Shown piece by piece: positions 7,793-16,006 of a stretch of 41,555 bases of DNA. The stretch's first letter is position 1, and each line of letters begins with the position of its first letter. The DNA comes from Clostridia bacterium (GTDB lineage Bacteria; Bacillota; Clostridia; Christensenellales; Aristaeellaceae). Under the pieces are notes generated by a model. The model was given only the letters and a program-made list of their open reading frames with translations. It ran no database searches and was not told the DNA's origin. The stretch is taken from contig JAUNNK010000008.1 in assembly GCA_030537335.1 (NCBI GenBank), positions 1 to 41,555 on the forward strand, read 5' to 3'. The position numbers were made by a program, and so were the translations under genes.

Positions 7793-8890
7793 TCAGCGTT
7801 GTACGCGCGCACTCCCATTGTTCATCAGATTCTCAACTTCATTCAACCGCGCCATGGAAGTATCTCCGGGCGTAGTCATCGCCAGCGCACCGTGTGCGGC
7901 ACCGTAATTTACGGCTTTTTCCACATCATTCGTGGTCAGAAGCCCATAAATCAGGCCCGAAGCAAAGCTGTCGCCGCCGCCTACGCGATCATAGATCTCC
8001 AGTTCCGGATAAGCCCTGGACTTCACAATCCTGCCCTCGCTCCATGCCATCGCAGACCAGTCGTTGACCGTTGCAGACCGAACCTCCCGCAGTGTGGTGG
8101 CAATCACCTTAAAGTTTGGATAGGTCGCAGCCACCTCGTTCATCATTGCGCGATAGCCGTCCAGGTCCAACTTCTTCAACGCCTTATCCGTATTCCCGAC
8201 CTCAAAGCCGAGACATGCAGTGAAGTCTTCCTCATTGCCGATCATCACGTCAATGTAGGGTGCAATTTCACGATTGACATCCTGCGCTCTTTCCTTGCCG
8301 CCTATGTCTCGCCACAGCGACGCCCGGTAATTCAGATCATAGGATACGATGGTCCCGTACTTCTTCGCAGCCTTCACCGCTTCGATTACGACTTCCGCCG
8401 TGCTCTCGGAAAGCGCAGCGAAGATGCCTCCGGTATGGAACCAGCGCGAACCGCGCCGCCCAAAGATTTCATCCCAGTCAATATCTCCTGGTTTCAGCTG
8501 CGAAGCCGCCGTATTCGCGCGGTCAGAAATGCCCAGCGCACCGCGTACGCCAAAGCCGCGTTCGGTGAAATTCAAACCGTTGCGCACTTTGCGGCCAATG
8601 CCGTCATAGGGAGCCCAGCGAATCATCGAGGTATCCACGCCGCCCTGCAGAATAAAATCTTCAATCAGATAGCCGATGTCGTTCTGCGCCAGAGCCGTTA
8701 CCACGCCGGTATTCATCCCGAAACAGCGCCGCAGACCACGTGCAACATTGTATTCGCCACCGCCCTCCCATGCGCGAAAGCTGCGCGCACAGCGAACGCG
8801 GGTATCACCCGGATCCAGGCGGAGCATGATCTCTCCCAGCGATATTTCATCATATGCGCATTCGCGCTTGTCCTTTATATTCAAAAGCAT
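7793..8890 (-). CDS. kdgK: 2-keto-3-deoxygluconate kinase (PfkB family)
   Basis: This PfkB/ribokinase-fold sugar kinase, 365 residues, most likely phosphorylates 2-keto-3-deoxygluconate with ATP to give KDPG. The N-terminal GEIMLRLDPGD and the glycine pair region WEGGGEYNVARGL are typical of KdgK-like kinases. The C-terminal DRVGGGDSFASGL holds the catalytic base Asp307 and the anion hole. Its partner eda lies directly upstream (14 bases), which makes KDG the best substrate guess over other ketoses. The first codons (LLNIKDKRECAYDE) extend slightly beyond the usual N-terminus; the ATG at 8890 has GAAAGGAGGGG in front of it. The pairing with KDPG aldolase gives pyruvate and glyceraldehyde-3-phosphate. 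Confidence 0.88.
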   Translation of the reverse strand: MLLNIKDKRECAYDEISLGEIMLRLDPGDTRVRCARSFRAWEGGGEYNVARGLRRCFGMNTGVVTALAQNDIGYLIEDFILQGGVDTSMIRWAPYDGIGRKVRNGLNFTERGFGVRGALGISDRANTAASQLKPGDIDWDEIFGRRGSRWFHTGGIFAALSESTAEVVIEAVKAAKKYGTIVSYDLNYRASLWRDIGGKERAQDVNREIAPYIDVMIGNEEDFTACLGFEVGNTDKALKKLDLDGYRAMMNEVAATYPNFKVIATTLREVRSATVNDWSAMAWSEGRIVKSRAYPELEIYDRVGGGDSFASGLIYGLLTTNDVEKAVNYGAAHGALAMTTPGDTSMARLNEVENLMNNGSARVQR

Positions 8891-8904
8891 ATGCCCCTCC
8901 TTTC

Positions 8905-9540
8905 TCAGCTGCGGACGGCGCGTGCCAACTCAACAGCCATTCGGGATCTCTCCGTGATTTCATCAAAGCGTCCAGAGCGAATCAAATCTGCCGAAACCAT
9001 CCAGCTGCCGCCGACAGCTATGATTCCCGGGTTCTTCAGATATTCCTCCGCGTTATCCTGCCTGATTCCGCCCGTCGGTATGAAACGAATCTGCGGAAAC
9101 GGTCCGGATAACGCCTTAATCGCCTTCAGACCACCGTAGGTTTCCGCAGGAAAAAATTTGAACACCTTCAGCCCCAGCTCCAGCCCAATCATGATTTCAC
9201 TGGGGGTAGCCACGCCAGGCACAATGGCCAACTGGCGCTCAAGTGAAGCTTTGATCAGTTCTGCGGAACTTCCCGGGCTCACAATGAACTGCGCTCCTGC
9301 CTGCGCTGCCTCCTCCAACTGCCGCAGATTGATCACTGTGCCCGCGCCGACCATCATCTCCGGCATCTCCCGCGCCACGGTCGCAATGGATTCCTTGGCT
9401 GCAGCTGTCCGAAATGTGATTTCCATCACATTGATTCCGCCCGCCAGAAGCGCTTGTGCCACAGGAAGCGCCTGAGCCGCTTCTTCAAGTACAACAACCG
9501 GTACAATGCCGCAAGCTGCAAATTGTTCTGCTGATAACAT
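8905..9540 (-). CDS. eda: KDPG aldolase (bifunctional KHG/KDPG type)
   Basis: This class I aldolase of 211 residues cleaves 2-keto-3-deoxy-6-phosphogluconate to pyruvate and glyceraldehyde-3-phosphate. The Schiff-base lysine is Lys128 in VFKFFPAE. The catalytic glutamate is Glu40 in MEITFRT. The phosphate loop PTGGI lies near residue 156, and VGAGTV and SPG also match the family. The start at 9540 follows GGAGGAAGAGAAC. It is the first gene of the operon; its leader carries the palindromic operator and a near-consensus promoter. It is the only aldolase seen here and works with the adjacent kinase. Confidence 0.94.
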   Translation of the reverse strand: MLSAEQFAACGIVPVVVLEEAAQALPVAQALLAGGINVMEITFRTAAAKESIATVAREMPEMMVGAGTVINLRQLEEAAQAGAQFIVSPGSSAELIKASLERQLAIVPGVATPSEIMIGLELGLKVFKFFPAETYGGLKAIKALSGPFPQIRFIPTGGIRQDNAEEYLKNPGIIAVGGSWMVSADLIRSGRFDEITERSRMAVELARAVRS

Positions 9541-9582
9541 GTTCTCTTCCTCCTATCCAAAATCCTGCCATGTCCCGTTCAT

Positions 9583-9616
9583 TGTGCATGTAACATGCTA
9601 GCATGTTACATGCACA
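9583..9616. promoter_or_regulatory. Perfect 34-bp palindrome, likely operator of eda-kdgK-gntR
   Basis: The two 17-base halves are exact reverse complements. Each half contains CATGTAACATG or its complement, so the site looks like two GntR-type half sites arranged back to back. It begins at the last base of the -10 element and covers the expected transcription start. A protein bound here would block initiation; autoregulation by the GntR protein is the simplest reading. Confidence 0.8.
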
Positions 9617-9644
9617 TTTTATCGCGTTCCACCGTCCTTGTCAA
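9616..9644 (-). promoter_or_regulatory. eda-kdgK-gntR promoter
   Basis: TTGACA (9639-9644), a 17-base spacer and TAAAAT (9616-9621) on the minus strand. The downstream palindrome starts at the -10 edge. Confidence 0.85.
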
Positions 9645-9809
9645 CCTGTCCGGCAATATTCTATTTGAACTTCATCAATCGCACGTAACGGAATGGGAAC
9701 ACGGTCCGATCGCAAGGGCGCCTTCCAGTGAAGAAAACAGGAGATAAAAGGCTTTTTGTCTGCGCATTCATGCATTACAAAAAAAATGTTAGTCACACAA
9801 AAAAAAAGG

Positions 9810-9838
9810 TTGACATTCTGGCTGATATGGAGTATTAT
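9810..9838 (+). promoter_or_regulatory. Promoter of the DauR-like regulator gene
   Basis: TTGACA (9810-9815), a 17-base spacer and TATTAT (9833-9838). It follows an A-rich tract, which can act as an UP element. It points away from the eda operon, giving a divergent arrangement. Confidence 0.8.
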
Positions 9839-9865
9839 TGAATCACAAGAGGGGTGAATATTAAA

Positions 9866-10543
9866 TTGAAAAAACTGAGCGATGAGCGCCAGCTGTTTGA
9901 CCAGATAATGACTATGTTGAGTCATCAATTTGGGCCCACTTGTGAAGTTGTTCTTCATGATCTGACCAAGCCCTATGATTCAACAATCATAGATATTCGA
10001 AATAATCATTCCGGACGAAAGGTAGGCGATTCAGGCAGCAATCTTGGGCTGGAAGTGTTGAAGGGTACAAGAGGCGCCGGCGATAGATACAATTACGTCA
10101 CCATGACCAAGGATCAAAAGGTCTATCGTTCTTCCTCGATATACATACGGGATGATGAAGGAAAGGTCATCGGTGCGCTTTGCGTCAACCTGGATATCAC
10201 GGACTCACTGCGCATGGAAAACCTTTTGAAGCAGTACAACGGATATTCGCCAGACCAGAAAAGGGATGGCGAAGAAGAGGAGAGCGAAGAGTACTTCGCA
10301 AACAACGTTCAGGATCTGCTCCAGCATCTCGTCCAACAGGCGCAGCAGAAAATCGGCAAGCCGATCGCCATAATGGACAAGAGCGAAAAAATTCTTTTTT
10401 TGCGATGGCTGGATGACCGCGGCGCTTTCCTGATCTCCAAATCCAGCGAATACGTATGCGAACTCTTGGGCATATCCAAGTATACATTTTATAAATATCT
10501 TGAAATTGCGCATGAACAAGATAAGCGCAACGGCAATACATAA
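9866..10543 (+). CDS. DauR/YheO-like transcriptional regulator (PAS-like plus C-terminal HTH)
   Basis: A 225-residue regulator with a YheO-type PAS-like sensor (about 5-115, with CEVVLHDLT and the GALCVNLDIT end strand) and a C-terminal helix-turn-helix (about 185-215, VCELLGISKYTFYKYL). In the characterised relative DauR the family controls D-arginine catabolism genes; others respond to amino-acid-like ligands. The middle linker is acidic (EEEESEE). TTG at 9866 was chosen as start because AGAGGGG lies 11 bases before it; a GTG at 9854 overlaps that site. It heads the cluster of amidohydrolase, peptide importer and D-amino-acid enzymes, so it is the probable local regulator; the ligand is inferred, not seen. 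Confidence 0.86.
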   Translation: MKKLSDERQLFDQIMTMLSHQFGPTCEVVLHDLTKPYDSTIIDIRNNHSGRKVGDSGSNLGLEVLKGTRGAGDRYNYVTMTKDQKVYRSSSIYIRDDEGKVIGALCVNLDITDSLRMENLLKQYNGYSPDQKRDGEEEESEEYFANNVQDLLQHLVQQAQQKIGKPIAIMDKSEKILFLRWLDDRGAFLISKSSEYVCELLGISKYTFYKYLEIAHEQDKRNGNT

Positions 10544-10558
10544 CTTTTTCCCATCCAG

Positions 10559-10612
10559 AATAGCAAAGCATTATGATTGATTCATTGGCGTTCCCAACGC
10601 TTAGCTTTGCTA
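10559..10612. promoter_or_regulatory. Inverted repeat in the leader before the creatininase-type gene
   Basis: ATAGCAAAGC and its complement are separated by about 34 bases, and the loop holds a second small hairpin (GCGTT/AACGC). It could be an operator of the upstream regulator, or an RNA structure; no T-run follows on the plus strand. I see no clear promoter in this 145-base gap. Confidence 0.35.
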
Positions 10613-10688
10613 TACCCAAAATCGGTTCTCCCTGCCGTTTACGGCAGCCAGAATATAAAGAGAACAGAAACCAGGAGGGCCTTGTATT

Positions 10689-11468
10689 ATGAGAAACACA
10701 CTTCGTTGGGACAATCTGAATCGTGAAGAACTGAAAAAACTTGCAGAGGAACAGGCCATCGTCATCATTCCTACCGGTTCTACCGAACAGCATGGCCCTG
10801 CCTTGGCCGTTGGCTCCGATGCGATCATCATCACAAAGATTGCGGAAGGCGTCGCGGAAGAAGTAAACCGCCGCGGCAAAAAGTGCATCGTCGCGCCGAC
10901 CATCGCTTATGCCAATTCTCTCCATCACATGAGCTTCTGCGGCACCATCTCGCTGCAACCCGCCACCTATATGCAGATGCTGAAGGAAATCTGCATGTGC
11001 ATTGCTAAGCACGGCTTCCGCAAGATCATTCTGGTCAATGGTCACGGCGGAAATACCGATCCGAACAACGTCGCATTGATCGACATCAATGAAACACTCC
11101 ATTTCCCCGTATTCCATGTGGGCTTCTGGGCAGGCGGAGAAGAGGATCTGGCAAGCGTGACCGAAACTCAGCCCAACGGCACCTATCATGCCTGCGAAGG
11201 CGAGACCTCCCTTCTGCTCGCTTGCGACGAAACGCTCGTGGATCCCAGCTATAAGCACCTCAGCGGCCCGCTCTCCAAGGAAGGCTATCCTGAGCTTGCC
11301 AAGCAGGCTTCCACCTTCCACCGCATGGAGTTTAAGACGCCCAATGGCATCATCGGCAATACCTATGCAGCAACCCGCGAAAAGGGCGAGCGCATGATTG
11401 CCTTCAGCATCAAGCATCTCTCCGACATCATGTGCTGTGACGAGCTCTGGGCCGAGTGCCTGAATTAG
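10689..11468 (+). CDS. Creatininase family amidohydrolase
   Basis: A 259-residue member of the creatininase superfamily of metal-dependent amidohydrolases, which open cyclic or linear amide bonds. The metal motifs are intact: TGSTEQHGPALAVGSDA (Glu33, His35, Asp44), VNGHGGN (His119) and HACEGETS (about 167-174). Family members include creatininase, mycofactocin MftE and formamidopyrimidine-related enzymes, so the name alone does not set the substrate. A good AGGAGG lies 8 bases before the ATG. It precedes the peptide-type importer by 50 bases, suggesting that it acts on an imported amide or cyclised amino acid compound. A true creatininase role is only one option. Confidence 0.9.
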   Translation: MRNTLRWDNLNREELKKLAEEQAIVIIPTGSTEQHGPALAVGSDAIIITKIAEGVAEEVNRRGKKCIVAPTIAYANSLHHMSFCGTISLQPATYMQMLKEICMCIAKHGFRKIILVNGHGGNTDPNNVALIDINETLHFPVFHVGFWAGGEEDLASVTETQPNGTYHACEGETSLLLACDETLVDPSYKHLSGPLSKEGYPELAKQASTFHRMEFKTPNGIIGNTYAATREKGERMIAFSIKHLSDIMCCDELWAECLN

Positions 11469-11519
11469 TGATTCTGCGTTCAGAGAAACGCATGAAATAG
11501 AAGAAAAGGAGTGTAACAA

Positions 11520-13028
11520 ATGAAAAGAACAATCGCCGTTTTCCTGATGGTCCTGATGCTGCTGACAAGCCTCTCGACGGTATCTCTCGCTGAAGATGCG
11601 AAGCGCGACGATGTCGTCATTCGCGTCGAATCTCCTTGGAGCACCTTTAATCCTCTTGATTCCTCTCTGTACGTCGAGTTTTATGAGCTGAACCAGATGT
11701 ATGAAACCCTCGTATGGGTCAACGATGATGGTGAAATTGTCCCAGTGCTGGCAGAAAGCTGGACCGTCAACGATGCCGGCAATGAATATACGATCAAAAT
11801 TCGTGAGGGTGTCAAGTTCCACAATGGCGAAGAGCTGAAGGCTTCCGACGTTGCCTTTACGCTCACCAAGGCCTCCGAGTCCCCCGCTTTGAAGAGCAAT
11901 CTCGGCGCCTTCGTAAGCGCAGAAGCCATCAGCGATTATGAAGTGAAGCTGACCCTTGAAGCTCCCTTTGCTCCCCTGATTGCTTTCCTCGCCAACATCA
12001 AGATTTTCAACCAGAAGTTCTATGAGGAGCATGACGGCGATATGCGTACCATTGAATGCGGTACCGGCCCCTACATGATGGTGGACGTCGATATGGACTC
12101 CGAGATGAACCTGGTCGCTTTCCCGGACTACTGGAAGGGCGAGGCTTCCATCAAGAATGTGAAGTTCACTGTCATTACTGACGACACCACCGCAGCCGTA
12201 TCCTATCGTGCGAACGAAGTCGACTTCGTGTCCACTTCCGCCAGCCAGTATATGGATATTTCCCAGCATCCCGACGACTACAACTTCACCGCAATCGCCA
12301 CCAAGCACACTGCGCTGATCTACTTCAACACCGAGCGCGCTCCCTTTGACAACAAACTGGTGCGCAAGGCGCTGCAGCATGCGGTTGACCGCGATGTTCT
12401 GATCGCCGTGGCCTTCGAGGGCTATGCTGAGCCGGCCTACCTGCAGGGCAACGAATCCTGCTTCGGCATTGATTATGATTATTGCGTAATGTATGACTAC
12501 GATCCCGAAAAGGCAAAGGAACTGCTGGCGGAAGCAGGTTATCCCGACGGCCTGTATCTGGGCACCATGGTCACCAGCCCCGGCAGCTACATGGCCAAAT
12601 GCGCGGTTGCATTCCAGGCCATGCTGCAGGACATTGGCTGCAGTTGTGACATCGTGCAGCTGGAGAACACCACGCTGACCGCCACTACCCTCGCCGGCGA
12701 CTATGATATGATGACTGGCGGCCAGAGCTTCTCTACCGACTTTGCCTATGCCGCAAAGCAGTATTGCTCCGAATACATCGGTTCCAACAACTACAGCCGC
12801 CTGCGCAACGATCGCGTGGATGAACTGTTCAAGCTTGCTGAGATTGAAAGTGACCCCGAGGTTCGCAAGACGCTCTACGGTGAGGCCATTCAGATTATCA
12901 CGGACGAGGCGACCATGATTCCCATGTTCCACAAGCAGCTCATGTTCGTATGGAACAAGGATCTGAATGTCGTTGTACACGGAGATTCCTATGTGCCGTA
13001 TTTCGTGTATGACTGGTCCTGGAACTGA
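11520..13028 (+). CDS. Peptide/nickel-type ABC transporter substrate-binding protein
   Basis: This is the extracellular receptor (SBP family 5) of the importer encoded by the next four genes. A 502-residue protein, it has an N-terminal signal peptide (basic start, hydrophobic 5-20, probable cleavage after SLA at about 24). The usual family blocks follow: LAESWTVNDAGNEYTIKIREG, the VKFHNGEELKASDVAFT region, GTGPYMM, and RKALQHAVDR in the second lobe. There is no cysteine near the cleavage site, so it does not look like a lipoprotein, which is unusual for such receptors in monoderm Firmicutes. AAAAGGAGTG precedes the ATG. Ligands in this family range from peptides to opines; here the neighbours favour D-amino-acid-containing peptides or acylated D-amino acids. 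Confidence 0.93.
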   Translation: MKRTIAVFLMVLMLLTSLSTVSLAEDAKRDDVVIRVESPWSTFNPLDSSLYVEFYELNQMYETLVWVNDDGEIVPVLAESWTVNDAGNEYTIKIREGVKFHNGEELKASDVAFTLTKASESPALKSNLGAFVSAEAISDYEVKLTLEAPFAPLIAFLANIKIFNQKFYEEHDGDMRTIECGTGPYMMVDVDMDSEMNLVAFPDYWKGEASIKNVKFTVITDDTTAAVSYRANEVDFVSTSASQYMDISQHPDDYNFTAIATKHTALIYFNTERAPFDNKLVRKALQHAVDRDVLIAVAFEGYAEPAYLQGNESCFGIDYDYCVMYDYDPEKAKELLAEAGYPDGLYLGTMVTSPGSYMAKCAVAFQAMLQDIGCSCDIVQLENTTLTATTLAGDYDMMTGGQSFSTDFAYAAKQYCSEYIGSNNYSRLRNDRVDELFKLAEIESDPEVRKTLYGEAIQIITDEATMIPMFHKQLMFVWNKDLNVVVHGDSYVPYFVYDWSWN

Positions 13029-13064
13029 CGGCCGGCCAGAAAGCAAAATAAGCGAATGAATTGC

Positions 13065-13092
13065 GATACCGGAGTTGTAAAACTCCGGTATC
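13065..13092 (+). other. Strong hairpin between receptor and permease genes
   Basis: A perfect 12-base stem (GATACCGGAGTT and its complement) with a 4-base GTAA loop. No T-run follows, so it is more likely an mRNA stabiliser or processing barrier after the receptor gene than a full terminator. This would let the receptor be made in excess over the membrane subunits. Confidence 0.7.
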
Positions 13093-13143
13093 AACGTAAA
13101 AACCGCTTTCCCCGCCGGTTGAGGAACTATAGGAGGTTGGGCA

Positions 13144-14076
13144 ATGTTTCGTTACGTCATTAAAAGAATTCTTCTGCTGATACCGATCATGATCGGGGTC
13201 TCCTTTATCGTATTTACGATACTGAATATCGTCCCCGGCGATCCCGCCCGCGTTATTCTGGGTGAGTCGGCAACGGCGGATGAAGTCGCTCAGCTAAACC
13301 ATGAACTGGGATATGATCAGCCCTTTGTGACCCGCTATGTCAATTTTTTGAAAGGCGTTATCACAAAATTTGATTTTGGAACGTCCTACAGGACGCGCGA
13401 CTCGGTTTTGGAAGATATATTGACCAGAATCCCGATCAGTTTTAAGCTGGCATCGTTTTCAATTCTGCTCGCCATTTGCATTGGAATACCCTTGGGGATT
13501 TTCTCTGCTGTCAAACAGTATTCTCTATTTGACAACATTGCGCGCTTTATCGGAATCTTCATGGCGTCGGTTCCCCCGTTCTGGCTGGGCATGATGCTGA
13601 TCTATTTCTTTGCACTGATTCTGCACATTCTGCCTTCCAGCGGCGTTTCTAGCTTAAAGCATTACATTTTGCCCTCTCTGGCGCTCGCAATTCCCTATGC
13701 CAGCGCAATCATGCGCTTCACGCGCTCGTCTATGCTGGAAACCATCCGTCAGGAATACATCAAAACGGCAGAAGCCAAGGGCATTCCTGAGAGCCGCGTG
13801 ATTCTGAACCACGCACTTCGCAATGCAGCGCTGCCGATCATCACGATTATCGGCACCTCCTTCGGCGGCCTGTTGGGTGGCGCGGTGGTCACGGAATCCG
13901 TATTCTCCCTTCCGGGACTCGGAACACTGCTGGTAACGGGAATCCGCATGAAAGACATTCCCGTCGTGATGGGCGCTACCGTCTTTTATGCCTTCATGTT
14001 TGGCTGCATTATGCTGATCGTCGATTTGCTGTATGCCTTTGCTGACGCCCGTATTAAGGCGAAATACTCGAAATAG
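13144..14076 (+). CDS. Peptide-type ABC transporter permease (DppB/OppB family)
   Basis: First membrane subunit of the importer, 310 residues with about six transmembrane helices. It has the standard N-terminus (RYVIKRILLLIPIMIGVSF), then NIVPGDPAR and the GTSYRT segment before the core membrane domain. The cytoplasmic EAA loop, EYIKTAEAKGIPESRVILNH, contacts the ATPases. GGAGG lies 7 bases before the ATG. It pairs with the next permease, whose start is 12 bases downstream. DppB and OppB cannot be separated by sequence alone, so no gene symbol is given. Confidence 0.95.
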   Translation: MFRYVIKRILLLIPIMIGVSFIVFTILNIVPGDPARVILGESATADEVAQLNHELGYDQPFVTRYVNFLKGVITKFDFGTSYRTRDSVLEDILTRIPISFKLASFSILLAICIGIPLGIFSAVKQYSLFDNIARFIGIFMASVPPFWLGMMLIYFFALILHILPSSGVSSLKHYILPSLALAIPYASAIMRFTRSSMLETIRQEYIKTAEAKGIPESRVILNHALRNAALPIITIIGTSFGGLLGGAVVTESVFSLPGLGTLLVTGIRMKDIPVVMGATVFYAFMFGCIMLIVDLLYAFADARIKAKYSK

Positions 14077-14088
14077 AGATGAGGTTGA

Positions 14089-14982
14089 ATGCTGATGTTG
14101 CGTACAAGAAACAACAATACCGGCCGCGCAGGCAAAAAGCAGAGCGCTTTCAAGGAAGTCTTTCGCCGATTGCGCAAAAACAAGAGCGCGATGGTGGGAC
14201 TCTGTGTCATTCTGCTGTTTTTGCTGGTTGCCATCTTTGCCGGCGTAATCGCACCCTATGAAAAGGTCATCAATCAAAACGTCAAGGAACGTCTGCTCGC
14301 ACCCTGTTCGGCGCATCCGTTCGGAACAGATGATTTCGGTCGCGATATGTTTACGCGCGTCATATATGGAACGCGGATATCCCTGTTCATCGGCGTATTG
14401 GTTGCAGGTGCTTCGCTGCTCGTAGGCGGCTTCTTTGGCGCGCTCTGCTCCTACTATGGTGGAATCGTGGACGGCGTCATCATGCGCTTTATGGACATGC
14501 TCACAAGTCTTCCATCCATCCTTCTGTCGATGTGCGTCGTCGCTGCTCTGGGCGCCAGCATGCAGAATCTTCTGATTGCGCTGGCGATCTCCCAAATCCC
14601 GGTCTTTACGCGCATGGTGCGCTCTTCCATGCTCACCGTCGTCGATATGGAGTATATAGAAGCAGCAAAGGCCTGTGGAACGCACGATGGACGCATTATG
14701 TTCAAACATATCCTGCCCAACGCAATGGGACCTGTGATCGTTCAGACCACGCGCACGATCTCCCAGACCATCCTTTCCGCCGCTGGCCTGAGCTACATCG
14801 GTCTGGGCGTTCAGCCGCCTACACCGGAATGGGGTGCCATGCTCTCTTCAGGCCGAGAATACATGTACAACAAACCCTGGTTGATGATCTTCCCCGGCAT
14901 TGCGCTGGTGATCACTTCGCTTTCATTTGAACTTCTGGGCGACGGTTTGCGAGATGCGCTGGATCCGCGGCTCAAGGATTAA
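14089..14982 (+). CDS. Peptide-type ABC transporter permease (DppC/OppC family)
   Basis: Second membrane subunit, 297 residues. It has the DppC-type amphipathic N-terminus (FRRLRKNKSAMVGLCVILL), the extracytoplasmic motif HPFGTDDFGRDMFTRVIYG, the EAA loop EYIEAAKACGTHDGRIMFKH and the C-terminal LGDGLRDALDPRL. Two ATG codons are possible (14089 and 14095); the GAGG ribosome site sits 4 or 10 bases away respectively, so the second may be the real one. It is in the same transcription unit as its neighbours. Confidence 0.95.
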   Translation: MLMLRTRNNNTGRAGKKQSAFKEVFRRLRKNKSAMVGLCVILLFLLVAIFAGVIAPYEKVINQNVKERLLAPCSAHPFGTDDFGRDMFTRVIYGTRISLFIGVLVAGASLLVGGFFGALCSYYGGIVDGVIMRFMDMLTSLPSILLSMCVVAALGASMQNLLIALAISQIPVFTRMVRSSMLTVVDMEYIEAAKACGTHDGRIMFKHILPNAMGPVIVQTTRTISQTILSAAGLSYIGLGVQPPTPEWGAMLSSGREYMYNKPWLMIFPGIALVITSLSFELLGDGLRDALDPRLKD

Positions 14983-15008
14983 CAACGCGATCGGAAGGTG
15001 TGGAAACA

Positions 15009-15995
15009 ATGAGTGAAAATTTGATTCGTATCAAAGACCTGCGGGTGAGCTATAAGACGGATTTTGAAACCGTCCGTGCCGTAAATGGCATTAGCTTTGA
15101 TCTGAATAAAGGAGAGGTCATTGGCCTCGTGGGCGAAACCGGCGCCGGAAAGACGACGACCGCGCTTTCCATCATGCGGCTTCTGCCCTTTCGCACCGGG
15201 CGCATTGATTCGGGAAGCATCGAATTCAAGGGCATAGATATGCTGAAAGTGCCCGATTCCGAGATGCGCAAATCCTATCGCGGTGAAAAAATTGGCATGA
15301 TTTTTCAGGACCCGATGACCGCGCTAAATCCTGTGATTCCCGTAGGTGATCAGATCGCCGAGGCCATTACGCACCACAATAAGGAAAAATTGAATAAAGC
15401 GCAGGTGGAAAGCCGCGTGGAAGCCATGTTGGAATTGGTGGGCATCCCTGCTTTTCGCAAGGCCGATTATCCCCATCAGTTTTCCGGCGGCATGAAGCAG
15501 CGCGTGGTCATTGCAATCGCCCTCGCATGCGAACCGGATTTGCTGATTGCCGATGAGCCCACCACTGCGCTGGATGTAACAATTCAGGCACAGGTACTCG
15601 CCATGATTACCGAATTGCGCAAAAAGCTCGGCATGTCCATGATCCTGATAACCCACGATCTGGGTATCGTTGCACAGGTGTGCGACAAGGTCGCGGTCAT
15701 GTATGCGGGTGAATTGGTGGAGCAGGGAACGCTGGAAGATATATTTACCGGAGATAAGCATCATCCCTATACGATCGGACTGTTCGGATCCATTCCCAAG
15801 CTGAATGAAGAAACGGACCGTCTGGAAACCATCGACGGCATGATGCCTGACCCGACGTGTCTGCCGGAGGGCTGCAAATTCTCCCCGCGCTGCAAGCACT
15901 GCATGGAAATCTGCAAACAAAGTCCGCCTGTGGAGTTTATCGACGGTAAACACCGGATTGCATGTCATCTCTATGCAGCGCATGAATCCAACTGA
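15009..15995 (+). CDS. Peptide-type ABC transporter ATPase (DppD/OppD family)
   Basis: First ATPase of the importer, 328 residues, on the cytoplasmic face. It shows Walker [10 protein letters not shown], signature FSGGMKQR, Walker [13 protein letters not shown] and switch His in LITHDLGIV. The oligopeptide C-terminal extension is present, with clustered cysteines (CLPEGC, RCKHC, CMEIC) that in DppD-type subunits can hold an iron-sulfur cluster. GGAAGGTG stands 8 bases before ATG 15009; a GTG three codons earlier overlaps that site and was not chosen. Confidence 0.95.
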   Translation: MSENLIRIKDLRVSYKTDFETVRAVNGISFDLNKGEVIGLVGETGAGKTTTALSIMRLLPFRTGRIDSGSIEFKGIDMLKVPDSEMRKSYRGEKIGMIFQDPMTALNPVIPVGDQIAEAITHHNKEKLNKAQVESRVEAMLELVGIPAFRKADYPHQFSGGMKQRVVIAIALACEPDLLIADEPTTALDVTIQAQVLAMITELRKKLGMSMILITHDLGIVAQVCDKVAVMYAGELVEQGTLEDIFTGDKHHPYTIGLFGSIPKLNEETDRLETIDGMMPDPTCLPEGCKFSPRCKHCMEICKQSPPVEFIDGKHRIACHLYAAHESN

Positions 15996-16006
15996 GGAGG
16001 ATCAAC

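Noticed and set aside
7718..9139. 473-codon plus-strand frame over kdgK and eda
   Set aside because: Antisense of eda and kdgK, whose active-site motifs are intact; no ribosome site or domain on the plus strand.
10197..13094. Very long open frame on the minus strand (965 codons)
   Set aside because: It is the antisense of the regulator, creatininase and receptor genes, with no domain signal; all motifs and ribosome sites are on the plus strand.
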